Assembly: GCA_959599095.1 (NCBI GenBank)
Contig: CAUGGC010000027.1
Coordinates: 1 to 27,877 of the forward strand
Length of the DNA: 27,877 nt
Reading direction: 5' to 3'
DNA from: an uncultured Collinsella sp.
Lineage (GTDB): Bacteria; Actinomycetota; Coriobacteriia; Coriobacteriales; Coriobacteriaceae
Shown here piece after piece: positions 1-6,746 of the stretch. The translations under genes and the position numbers were made by a program. Position 1 is the stretch's first letter, and each line of letters opens with the position of its first letter. The notes under the pieces were generated by a model. It did not search any database. It was not told the DNA's origin and was given only the letters and a program-made list of their open reading frames with translations.

Positions 1-83
1 GATTCAATCTCGAAAACAGCATTGCCCAGTTGACAAAACTATAGGAACACCCCCCGGGACCTGATTAACGGCCTCCCTCAAGG

Positions 84-320
84 CCCCGTGGACAAAAATG
101 GCAAATATGAGTACTGTCACCTTTTTAGTAACAGCCAAAACTGCCCCAAACGACCTCTTTGCGGCCTAGATATGCCTTCAAATTGATCAAAATGCCCGGT
201 AGCATGCTTCTGTGTGCCAACGTTAATGAACATATTTACTGTTGTGTCTATTATCTTGTAAGATCGTTATGATACTACGCTAGCAACAGTACTCATATTT
301 GCCATTTTTTGTCCACAGGG
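84..320. repeat. Long inverted repeat, arms of ~34 bp, in a gene-free region
   Basis: The left arm (84-117) and right arm (286-320) are reverse complements apart from one mismatch and one A/T-run length difference. Both contain GGCAAATATGAGTACTGT or its complement, next to a GTGGACAAAAA run. The ~168 bases between are A/T-richer than the rest of the window and hold no convincing ORF. A short GGCC...GGCC hairpin lies at about 70-84. The arrangement could be a MITE-like unit or two facing copies of an intergenic motif. No transposase is present. Apart from this and the promoter region further on, I see nothing else in 1-416. Confidence 0.6.
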
Positions 321-416
321 TATGCCGCAGAAGATCCAACTTGCTCCAGCGTGCCGTACGCTGGCCCTCCCCTTCCGGCGAGCACCGACATTTCCCCAGA
401 TAAAACCGACCAAAAT

Positions 417-441
417 AAACCTGTCCCTTTTCGGCAGGTTT
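417..441 (+). terminator. Small hairpin, possible terminator upstream of the DAHP synthase promoter
   Basis: A perfect 7-bp stem, AAACCTG (417-423) with CAGGTTT (435-441), closes an 11-nt loop. Only a short T run follows, so it is weak as an intrinsic terminator. It ends just before the predicted -35 box of the DAHP synthase promoter. Confidence 0.3.
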
Positions 442-444
442 CGC

Positions 445-473
445 TTGCACTTTAGCGTGCGACAGCGGATAAT
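445..473 (+). promoter_or_regulatory. Predicted sigma-70 promoter of DAHP synthase
   Basis: TTGCAC (445-450) and GATAAT (468-473) are separated by exactly 17 bp. The -10 matches 5 of 6 consensus bases and the -35 matches 3 of 6. Transcription would start near 480, giving a ~50-nt leader that contains the AAAGGAGG ribosome site at 516-523. I found no run of Trp, Phe or Tyr codons that would suggest a leader-peptide attenuator. Confidence 0.45.
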
Positions 474-529
474 GCCGAGCATTCGAGAATTCGCCAATTG
501 TTGCCGTTAATTGATAAAGGAGGCCCCAT

Positions 530-1561
530 ATGGCCATGGAATTCAAGCGCAGGTTGCCGATCCCCATGGAGATCCGCGAGGAAATGCCGCTTTCCGCCGA
601 GCTTACCGCCAAAAAGCAGGCATTCGACGCCGAGGTCGCCAAGGTCTTTACCGGCGAGGACACACGCAAAGCGCTCATCATCGGCCCGTGCTCTGCCGAC
701 CGCGAGGACTCGGTGCTTGAGTACATGAACCGACTGGCCAAGACCGCCGAGGAGGTCAAGGACAAGCTCATCATCATTCCGCGCGTCTACACCAACAAGC
801 CGCGCACCAAGGGCACCGGCTACAAGGGTCTGCTGCACAACCCCAACCCCGAGGCTCCCGACGACCTGCTCGAGGGCGTCAAGGCCATCCGCCATATGCA
901 CCTGCGCGTTATTGAGGAAACGGGCTTCTTCACCGCCGACGAGATGCTCTATCCGTCCAACTACCAATACCTCGTCGACCTGCTGAGCTACGTCGCCGTG
1001 GGCGCGCGCTCGGTCGAAAACCAAGAGCATCGCCTGGTGTCGAGCGGCATTTCGGTACCCGTCGGCATGAAGAACCCCACCGCCGGTTCCACCACCGTCA
1101 TGCTCAACTCCATCTACGCCGCCCAGGCACATCAAAGCTTCATCTTCCGCAACTGGGAGGTTGAGTGCGACGGCAACCCGCTCGCACATGCCGTCATGCG
1201 TGGCTACATCGGTCTCGACGGTCGCACCTACCCCAACTACCACTACGAGCACCTGGAGCGCCTGGCCGAGCGCTATACCGAGCATGCCGGCTACGCCAAC
1301 CCGGCGGCGGTCATCGACTGCAACCACGACAACTCGGGCAAGCGCCCGCTGGAGCAGTACCGCATTTGCAAGGAGGTGCTCGACAGCTGCCGCCGCAACG
1401 AGTCCATCTCCAAGCTGGTCAAGGGCTTTATGATCGAGTCCTACCTGGAGGATGGCAATCAGCCAGTCGATGGCGGCGTCTTTGGCAAGTCGATCACCGA
1501 CCCGTGCCTGGGCTGGGAAAAGACCGACTACCTCATCCACGAGATCGCGGAGCGGATCTAG
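530..1561 (+). CDS. aroF: 3-deoxy-7-phosphoheptulonate (DAHP) synthase, class I (AroF/G/H type)
   Basis: This 343-aa enzyme condenses phosphoenolpyruvate and erythrose 4-phosphate in the cytoplasm, the first step of the shikimate pathway. The family motifs are all in order: IIGPCSA with metal ligand Cys54, GARSVENQEHR (158-168), KNPTAGST (181-188), DCNHDNSGK with His266, IESYLEDGNQ with Glu303 and SITDPCLGW with Asp324. The four metal ligands (Cys, His, Glu, Asp) are therefore present, and length is normal for type I-alpha enzymes. Several motif residues differ from the E. coli AroG pattern (DCNHDNSGK in place of DFSHANSSK), which marks a divergent subgroup. The ATG sits 6 nt after AAAGGAGG. 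No other shikimate gene is adjacent. The choice among aroF, aroG and aroH, and so the feedback inhibitor, cannot be made from sequence. Confidence 0.95.
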   Translation: MAMEFKRRLPIPMEIREEMPLSAELTAKKQAFDAEVAKVFTGEDTRKALIIGPCSADREDSVLEYMNRLAKTAEEVKDKLIIIPRVYTNKPRTKGTGYKGLLHNPNPEAPDDLLEGVKAIRHMHLRVIEETGFFTADEMLYPSNYQYLVDLLSYVAVGARSVENQEHRLVSSGISVPVGMKNPTAGSTTVMLNSIYAAQAHQSFIFRNWEVECDGNPLAHAVMRGYIGLDGRTYPNYHYEHLERLAERYTEHAGYANPAAVIDCNHDNSGKRPLEQYRICKEVLDSCRRNESISKLVKGFMIESYLEDGNQPVDGGVFGKSITDPCLGWEKTDYLIHEIAERI

Positions 1562-1765
1562 GTTACGCGGTTTTACCAAACCGCGTAACGACTCGACGCT
1601 GCAAACGCCCCTAAGCGGCAATCTGACGTTCAATCGTCGGTCGCGTACCAAAGTACGCTTCCCTCCTCTTTCACGTCACCTTGCTCGCTTAGGGGCGTTT
1701 TCGCTGACCTATGCTCAACCTACGATAATTCCAAGCTGAACGAGTTACTCGCTGTAGCGAGTGGC
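1562..1765 (+). repeat. Structured 3'-end element, copy 1
   Basis: The element starts at the base after the aroF stop codon. It has a 12-bp hairpin with a TACC loop (1562-1589), then a long closing stem, AAACGCCCCTAAGCG (1603-1617) with its perfect complement at 1686-1700. Inside are the small hairpins GACG/CGTC and GCGTAC-CAAA-GTACGC and the C/U-rich stretch CCCTCCTCTTTCACG. A further ~65 bases end in an ACTCGCT/AGCGAGT hairpin. Copy 2 (18990-19194) is about 90% identical over its full length by eye. Being directly 3' of a gene it could be a terminator, an mRNA 3'-end structure or the source of a small RNA. No U tract follows the first hairpin, so a simple intrinsic terminator is unlikely. 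Confidence 0.75.
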
Positions 1766-1919
1766 TAGTCGTTGGGGACGTTCTTATAGTCGTTGGGTCG
1801 TTCTTAAACGACTACCCAGAATGAGAGTGGATAATCTCCCGTTTTTGGCCTGCTTTTCGGGCGAAAGTGGAAGATTATCCACTCTCGTCGAGCGGGCGTT
1901 CGATAATCCACTCTCATTC
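1766..1919. repeat. Cluster of short repeated motifs between copy 1 and the GNAT gene
   Basis: TAGTCGTTGGG occurs at 1766 and 1787, exactly 21 bp apart, each followed by a TTCTTA tail. GAATGAGAGTGGATAATC (1819-1836) is followed by inverted copies at 1873-1886 (14 of 14 core bases) and 1902-1919 (17 of 18). The spaced inverted copies could form alternative hairpins upstream of the acetyltransferase gene or be binding sites. The 1562-2036 gap contains no credible ORF. Confidence 0.6.
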
Positions 1920-2036
1920 CCTCTTGGAGCCCTCCGCCCCCGTGGGATCGGGGCTCGTCTACCGAATGGTTGATGCGGCGGCCCTGCGGCCATGTCACAC
2001 TCAGAAGTGGCCTGACCCAACTTGGAAGGAGCCCCC

Positions 2037-2681
2037 GTGAGCCTTGACAACGTAACTCTGCGTGCCGCCACGCTCGATGACCTGGCCGGCATCGCCGCCA
2101 TCTACAACCAGCTGTGGTGCAACACGCTGCGCAACCGAGGCGACATCGAAGCCGCCGATTTCTGTGCGCGCTTTAACATCGCCATGCAGCTGCAGCGCTC
2201 CCCCATCGCGCTCGTCGCCGAGGCCGAGGGCCGCATTATCGCCGCTTGCTGCATCGGCATCTTCGAAGACGGCAAACCACGCACCAATCCCACGTGGGAG
2301 CCCTGCTACAACGAGATGTTCGCCCAGGCAACCGAGATGGCAAAGACCGCCGATGCCAAGCTCGAAGGCTCGCTCTTTGGCGATAGCCGCGAGAAGGCAA
2401 CAGCCGACCGCTTTGCCGCCACGGGCAACGAATATGCCCAGGGCCAGCTCAACCTGATCATCATCGTGCCCGAATGGCAGGGCAAGGGGCTCGGCCGTGC
2501 GCTCATCGACCTTGCGCGCGCCGAGCTCGCCAAAGCCGGGTGCACCAAATTCTTCCTGATGAGCGACTGCAACTCCGATTGGCAGTTCTACGAGCACCTC
2601 AACATGAAGCGCATCCTGGAGGATCACAGCCAGGACACCGGCGACGGATTTATCGTCTATATGTACGGAGGCACGCTCTAA
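2037..2681 (+). CDS. GNAT family N-acetyltransferase
   Basis: A 214-aa cytoplasmic acetyl-CoA-dependent acyltransferase of unknown substrate. The GNAT acetyl-CoA motif A is clear: a hydrophobic strand (LNLIIIVPEW) followed by QGKGLG at 148-153 and helix RALIDLARAELAKAG. The SDWQFYEHLNMKRI segment near the C-terminus is the usual motif B. The N-terminus (VTLRAATLDDLAGIAAIYNQLW) is the standard first strand and helix. I chose GTG at 2037 because GGAAGGAG lies 5 nt upstream; an in-frame TTG at 2022 would overlap that site. It stands alone between repeat-rich DNA and a convergent gene. About 80 bases of GC-rich, hairpin-forming DNA separate it from that gene's stop. Confidence 0.9.
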   Translation: MSLDNVTLRAATLDDLAGIAAIYNQLWCNTLRNRGDIEAADFCARFNIAMQLQRSPIALVAEAEGRIIAACCIGIFEDGKPRTNPTWEPCYNEMFAQATEMAKTADAKLEGSLFGDSREKATADRFAATGNEYAQGQLNLIIIVPEWQGKGLGRALIDLARAELAKAGCTKFFLMSDCNSDWQFYEHLNMKRILEDHSQDTGDGFIVYMYGGTL

Positions 2682-2763
2682 GTACCCCTTCAATCAAGGC
2701 GAGCCGGGCACCCGGCCCTTGGCCTCTGCCCAGGAATAACTCAGGGGGCCGGACCGCCCGTCC

Positions 2764-4314
2764 CTAAACCTGCCCGACAGCGCGATATCTCGTCGCCCGA
2801 GCGCGCCCCTCTTTAACGAGTGCGCCCTCCTCAAGCAAACCGTTGATAACCCGCAGCGTCACGTCGCGCCCAGTTCCCAGAGCGTCCGAAGCATCCTGGC
2901 GCGTAAAACCGCGGGGCCGCTCAAGGGCAAAGCGAATCAAGGTGCGAGCGTATCCACCACGTCGCTCGTCCGAAACATCCTGTAGCATCGCGGACGCCTT
3001 GCACGCAACATCAAAGCCAAGCTCCTCCACAAGCTTGGCACGCACCTCGTGGCCGCAGTCGCCATTCATCGACACGCGCCTTTCTCGCTGCGCTCGCACG
3101 GATGCAAACGCCTGCGAAACATCGGGCGGCAGCGCCCCTTCCCGCTCGAGCTGCTCATAATCGCTGTAATCCCCACGCAAGTTGGGACCGCTATTGCCAC
3201 GAGGCGTCAGATAGGAATTGCGCACGGCGTTGACGTTGGGCAGCGACAACCTAAACATTGCAGGGTAGGCGCAGACCTCGGGTTCCAACCCTTCCGCCTC
3301 ATAGAGCGCACGAATCCCCTTGAGGCCCGTTCCAAACGCCTCAACCATCCCCAGACGCAAAAAGAGCAGTTGCAGCTTTGGATTCCGAGCGTCCGAGCCG
3401 CCCGCAAGCGCCTCCTCGACGCTGATGTGCTGCGGCCCTCCCGCATTGGTAAATTCAAGCGCCGTACGGCTCATCTTGATAAGAGACGCCACCGAAGATT
3501 CGTAGTCGCGATGGATAAACAGGTTCAGAATTCCCTCTCGAACAGCCTCGCGGGGATAGTCGTCCTTATCTATGCGATCGAGCCTTCCCGGCACAAAGTA
3601 CATACGCGTTGCGTTCGATATATTGAGGAACCGTTCGATATCCTCTATCTGCCTGAAGATCGAGCCCTCGCCATCCTGACGGTCGATAAACTCGGTATAC
3701 GCATCGTCGTTGAAAAGGCCAGCGCGGACTGCAAAGGGGTTTTGGTCAGAGACCAGCAGTGCCAAATTGGTGTAAAAGCCCAGCTCATCGATAAGGCCGA
3801 GATTCTTTTGAGAGGTTTGGTCAAACGTAATCTCCGCGCGCCTAAAGACCCGCTCGGCTTCAAAAAACGTCAAGCTCTGTTCATGAGAGCGCGCGGTCTC
3901 AAAATAATCGCCGTCGGTGCGCTTGATCATCGAGCGGATCTGGGCCATCTCGATGGGCACGTTGGCAGGACCTAGGCGCCGATATACCCCGGCGGGAACA
4001 AATCCCTTCGAGCACAGGCAGTACGGCTTGTGAGGACCCGCTTCCACCTCGATTTTCACCAACGCTGCGCCATCAATGTCCAATGCGGAGACCGTCGTGA
4101 TTTCAGAAACGTCGGGATACACGCCATCGGTTATTGCATTAGAACATTGAAGCATGGTGGCATCGATATCGTCCACGCCGACGATGCTGCCAAAATCGTC
4201 GATTCCGATATACAAGGTACCGCCATTCGAATTGGCAAACGCCACCACAGCTTTGAGCAGCTTAGGGGTAAATGTGCACTTGAACTCCACGGTTTCACTT
4301 TCAACAAGCTGCAT
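2764..4314 (-). CDS. AlbA_2 (Schlafen AAA_4-like) domain transcriptional regulator, RecG-like family
   Basis: This ~516-aa protein starts with an AlbA_2 domain (ESETVEFKCTF, then FANSNGGTLYIGIDDFGSIVGVDD). It continues into a domain with the REGILNLFIHRDY and GTGLKGI motifs of the predicted ATP-binding part of COG2865 proteins. The C-terminal ~50 residues look like a winged helix (TRQDASDALGTGRDVTLRVINGLLEEGALV). Proteins of this family are thought to bind nucleic acid and act as regulators, but the ligand and targets are unknown. The ATG at 4314 has a GGGGG site 4 nt away. An upstream ATG at 4329 would add five residues, but no ribosome site precedes it and the predicted transcript starts at about 4335. 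It is convergent with the acetyltransferase gene and divergent from nothing close by. Confidence 0.85.
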   Translation of the reverse strand: MQLVESETVEFKCTFTPKLLKAVVAFANSNGGTLYIGIDDFGSIVGVDDIDATMLQCSNAITDGVYPDVSEITTVSALDIDGAALVKIEVEAGPHKPYCLCSKGFVPAGVYRRLGPANVPIEMAQIRSMIKRTDGDYFETARSHEQSLTFFEAERVFRRAEITFDQTSQKNLGLIDELGFYTNLALLVSDQNPFAVRAGLFNDDAYTEFIDRQDGEGSIFRQIEDIERFLNISNATRMYFVPGRLDRIDKDDYPREAVREGILNLFIHRDYESSVASLIKMSRTALEFTNAGGPQHISVEEALAGGSDARNPKLQLLFLRLGMVEAFGTGLKGIRALYEAEGLEPEVCAYPAMFRLSLPNVNAVRNSYLTPRGNSGPNLRGDYSDYEQLEREGALPPDVSQAFASVRAQRERRVSMNGDCGHEVRAKLVEELGFDVACKASAMLQDVSDERRGGYARTLIRFALERPRGFTRQDASDALGTGRDVTLRVINGLLEEGALVKEGRARATRYRAVGQV

Positions 4315-4331
4315 GCTACCCCCTATCATCG

Positions 4332-4370
4332 ACTATCGACGATTCTAGACCAACTATCGACGATAAGCAA
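4332..4370 (-). promoter_or_regulatory. Promoter with twin 12-bp operator upstream of the AlbA_2 gene
   Basis: On the minus strand TTGCTT (4370-4365), a 17-bp spacer and TAGAAT (4347-4342) form a promoter whose -10 matches 5 of 6. The 12-mer ATCGTCGATAGT occurs twice, at 4353-4364 inside the spacer and at 4332-4343 overlapping the -10 end and start site. The copies are 21 bp apart, two helical turns, so one protein could hold both on one DNA face. The position predicts repression, most simply autorepression by the adjacent regulator. Confidence 0.65.
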
Positions 4371-4428
4371 GGCCCCTGGTACCCTCGCTTAGACCCGAGT
4401 GCCCGCGTGCAACGCTGCCCGCCGCACG

Positions 4429-4463
4429 CAAAAGGGCCCGCCAGCGTGTGCGCCAGCGGGCCC
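4429..4463 (-). terminator. Intrinsic terminator of agmatine deiminase 1
   Basis: GGGCCCGC pairs with GCGGGCCC, and the inner GGCG/CGCT bases extend the stem to about 13 bp with two wobbles and a CACA loop (4434-4463). On the minus strand it is followed by TTTTG. It lies ~40 nt after the aguA stop codon. Confidence 0.85.
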
Positions 4464-4503
4464 CAGGTCATATCGACACTACCCCGTGTGCCTGCAACCG
4501 CCT

Positions 4504-5625
4504 CTACTTGCAGCGCGCCTTGGGCTGCTGCTGGGTGATGCAGTGGATGTTGCCGCCACCATAGATGACCTCGCGCGTCATGATGCCGATGACTTCACGG
4601 TCCGGATAAGCAGCCTGGATATCCTTGAGCGCCTGGGCGTCATTGGGATCGCCGAACTGCGGTACAAGCACTGCACCGTTGATGGGCAGGAAGTTGAGGT
4701 AGCTCGGCTCGAAAGCGTCCTCGGGGGTACGCGGCAGCACGCCCTCGACGGGGTCAATCGTGCTGGCCTCCTCCTCGGTCATATACACCGAGGTCGCAGG
4801 CATAATGACCTTGTGCACCTTAAGCTTGCGGCCCTTGGCATCGGTCGCCTCGGAGAACGTCTTGAAGGCCTCCTGGCACTCCTTGTAGAACTTATGGTTG
4901 GGATCGTCGGTCCACATGCAGCAGACCTCGCCGGGCGCACTAAAGCATGCAACATCGTCCACGTGCCCGTTGGTCTCAAACGGGTCGATGCCGTCCTTGA
5001 TCCAAATGACCTTCTCGATGCCCAGGTACTCGGCAAGCTTCTCCTCGATCTGCTCCTTGGTGTACTGGGGGTTGCGGTCCTCATTGAGCAGGCACATCTC
5101 GGTGGTCACCACGGTGCCCTGGCCGTCGCAGTTAAACGAGCCGCCCTCGAGGATGTAGTCCTCGGGACGATAGCGGTTGACCTGCTCGAGCTGCGCCACC
5201 TGCAAGCCGATGCTCGCATCCTTGTCCCACGGGAAATACAGACCGTCGATAAAGCCGCCATACGCGTTAAAGTGGAAGTGCGAGAGTGCCACGTCGCCCT
5301 TGTCGTTGACAAGAAACGCCGGGCCGGGGTCGCGAATCCAGCTGTCGTTGTACTCCATGTGGATAACGCGCACGTTCTCAACGCCATCGAAAATCTCGCA
5401 CACCGCAGGGAAATCCTCGGCATTGACACCAACGGTGATGGGTTGGAAGCGTGCAACGGTCTTAATAATCTCGGTAAAGACCTTTTGCGCCGGCTTGGCA
5501 CCGCAGCGCCACACATCCGAACGATGCGGCCACAAAATCCAGGTGCGCTCCTGCTCCTCGTACTCGCCGGGCATGTAGAATCCGTCCTTCTTTGGCGTAG
5601 ACTCGCTCTCGTAAATGGTCTTCAT
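4504..5625 (-). CDS. aguA: Agmatine deiminase (canonical copy)
   Basis: This 373-aa enzyme (EC 3.5.3.12) hydrolyses agmatine to N-carbamoylputrescine and ammonia in the cytoplasm. The family motifs are intact: NDSWIRDPGP (93-102, catalytic Asp94), EGGSF with Glu160, the LLNEDRNP loop (179-186), ETNGHVDD with His221 and Asp223, and the terminal GGGNIHCITQQQP with nucleophile Cys362. Length matches the Enterococcus enzyme. AGGAG lies 6 nt before the ATG. It is monocistronic, with its own terminator, and diverges from a LuxR-type regulator gene. An ACCGTTCAC motif at 5735 in the shared promoter region recurs at the ptcA promoter. A second, divergent paralogue sits at 13473-14678. Confidence 0.95.
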   Translation of the reverse strand: MKTIYESESTPKKDGFYMPGEYEEQERTWILWPHRSDVWRCGAKPAQKVFTEIIKTVARFQPITVGVNAEDFPAVCEIFDGVENVRVIHMEYNDSWIRDPGPAFLVNDKGDVALSHFHFNAYGGFIDGLYFPWDKDASIGLQVAQLEQVNRYRPEDYILEGGSFNCDGQGTVVTTEMCLLNEDRNPQYTKEQIEEKLAEYLGIEKVIWIKDGIDPFETNGHVDDVACFSAPGEVCCMWTDDPNHKFYKECQEAFKTFSEATDAKGRKLKVHKVIMPATSVYMTEEEASTIDPVEGVLPRTPEDAFEPSYLNFLPINGAVLVPQFGDPNDAQALKDIQAAYPDREVIGIMTREVIYGGGNIHCITQQQPKARCK

Positions 5626-5734
5626 GTTGGCTCCTAACGATATGGACGACCCTTTGTGATGACGGCCCCATTGTGCGGCTCCGGAAGCCCACTCTCAATG
5701 GGCCTAGGAGGACCCTTTCGCCACCCAAAAGGAC

Positions 5735-5743
5735 ACCGTTCAC
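5735..5743. promoter_or_regulatory. Candidate operator half-site ACCGTTCAC between aguA and the LuxR gene
   Basis: The 182-bp divergent region 5626-5807 carries ACCGTTCAC, identical to nine bases of the palindrome at 17816-17826 upstream of ptcA. It also holds two GACCCTTT copies (about 5649 and 5711). A GTTCTAG lies shortly after both this site and one ptcA-side copy read on the minus strand. A CATACT -10 with a poor -35 (about 5756-5784) may drive the LuxR gene. Confidence 0.4.
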
Positions 5744-5807
5744 TGACCTAAAGTTCTAGTGGCGCGCGAGACGTGTCATACTGGCAAAGCCGCATGAAAG
5801 GACATCC

Positions 5808-6608
5808 ATGACCAATACCACGCATACCCGCTTTAACCCCGATGAGATCCACGGGGGCCGCTGGTCCGCCCTCAACGAATGCGCCTTATGGATCCATGGC
5901 TGCGACGACTTCGCCACGCTTCAAGCCGGGCTTCTTGATAGAGTTAATCAGGTGATATCGCACCGGGCCTCGATGTTTGATATCGCACGCGCCGGCACAC
6001 ACGGACAGACAGAATTCGTAAGCCCCGTTGCCCGTGGCATGGCAGAAGACCAGCTCGAGAGCTACTACGAACGCTATGCCGCCTTTGACTACACCCTTTG
6101 GAGCTTTGGCGTTCACAACGTGCATGTTTATCGCGACCTGGACCTCGTGGATGTCGAGCGCCGCAACGCAACGCCCATCTATCAGGAGTGGATGAAGCCG
6201 CTCGGCATCTACTATGGCTGCACTGCCACGCTCGCGCACGGGGGCACATCCCTGGGGTCGCTCACGCTGTTTCGCGCACGAGAAGCGGGGGATTTTTCGG
6301 ACGAAGAGCTCGAAGCCCTGCGCCAGCTCGCGCGGCACCTGAGCCTGCGCCTGTACGGGATCCTTGCGCAGAGCACCGCACAGCAAGCTTGCGAGAACCC
6401 CTTAGAGGCGCTCATCAGCGAGCTCGAAGTCCTCCCCCGCGAGGCAGAGGTGCTCAAGATGATGCTTGCCGGCAAGACCAACCGCGAAATGGCCGTGGAG
6501 CTCTATATCTCGGAGTCGACCGTAAAAAAGCATGTCAACGCCCTCTATCACAAGCTCGGCGTCAAAAACCGCCTGGGCCTCATGGCATTGGTTCGAGAAC
6601 AATCATAA
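5808..6608 (+). CDS. Soluble LuxR family transcriptional regulator with GAF-like sensor half
   Basis: This 266-aa protein has no membrane segments. The C-terminal ~60 residues are a LuxR/FixJ helix-turn-helix: LPREAEVLKMMLAGKTNREMAVELYISESTVKKHVNALYHKLGVKNR. The N-terminal ~190 residues resemble the GAF or autoinducer-binding fold by helix/strand rhythm and aromatic content (YYERYAAFDYTLW, IYQEWMKPLGIYYGC), so it probably binds a small ligand. Its divergence from aguA makes agmatine or carbamoylputrescine the obvious candidates, an inference from context only. GAAAGGA lies 6 nt before the ATG. It converges on the MATE gene with a shared terminator between them. Confidence 0.88.
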   Translation: MTNTTHTRFNPDEIHGGRWSALNECALWIHGCDDFATLQAGLLDRVNQVISHRASMFDIARAGTHGQTEFVSPVARGMAEDQLESYYERYAAFDYTLWSFGVHNVHVYRDLDLVDVERRNATPIYQEWMKPLGIYYGCTATLAHGGTSLGSLTLFRAREAGDFSDEELEALRQLARHLSLRLYGILAQSTAQQACENPLEALISELEVLPREAEVLKMMLAGKTNREMAVELYISESTVKKHVNALYHKLGVKNRLGLMALVREQS

Positions 6609-6663
6609 GCCGGCCTCTAAATTGAAAGTAGCGCTGGTAGATTGCCTATTTGAACCTCGTTGC

Positions 6664-6705
6664 AAAGAACCGCCGCAGACGCCTTGGGAGCATCTACGGC
6701 GGCTT
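6664..6705 (-). terminator. Terminator between the convergent LuxR and MATE genes
   Basis: AACCGCCGCAGACGC (6668-6682) pairs with GCATCTACGGCGGCTT (6690-6705) over about 15 bp with only G-U wobbles and a 7-nt loop. On the minus strand it is followed by CTTTGC and lies ~40 nt past the MATE stop. On the plus strand no U run follows, so it mainly serves the MATE gene. Confidence 0.75.
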
Positions 6706-6746
6706 GCATTAAACAGTCGCTGTCATGTGTCACAAGCGCGCGTTGG

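Noticed and set aside
322..510. 62-codon ORF upstream of DAHP synthase as an aromatic amino acid leader peptide
   Set aside because: No ribosome site, no run of Trp, Tyr or Phe codons, and the predicted promoter starts inside it.
1562..1589. 12-bp hairpin after aroF as a standard intrinsic terminator
   Set aside because: No U tract follows, and the same hairpin recurs as the first part of a larger conserved element, so it is described as that element.
4399..5637. Long plus-strand ORF opposite agmatine deiminase 1
   Set aside because: It is antisense to a gene with full family motifs, reads as Leu/Val/Asp/His-rich low complexity, and has no ribosome site. Similar antisense frames at 6660-8156, 8172-9926, 13452-14750, 15568-16536 and 16649-17761 were dropped for the same reason.
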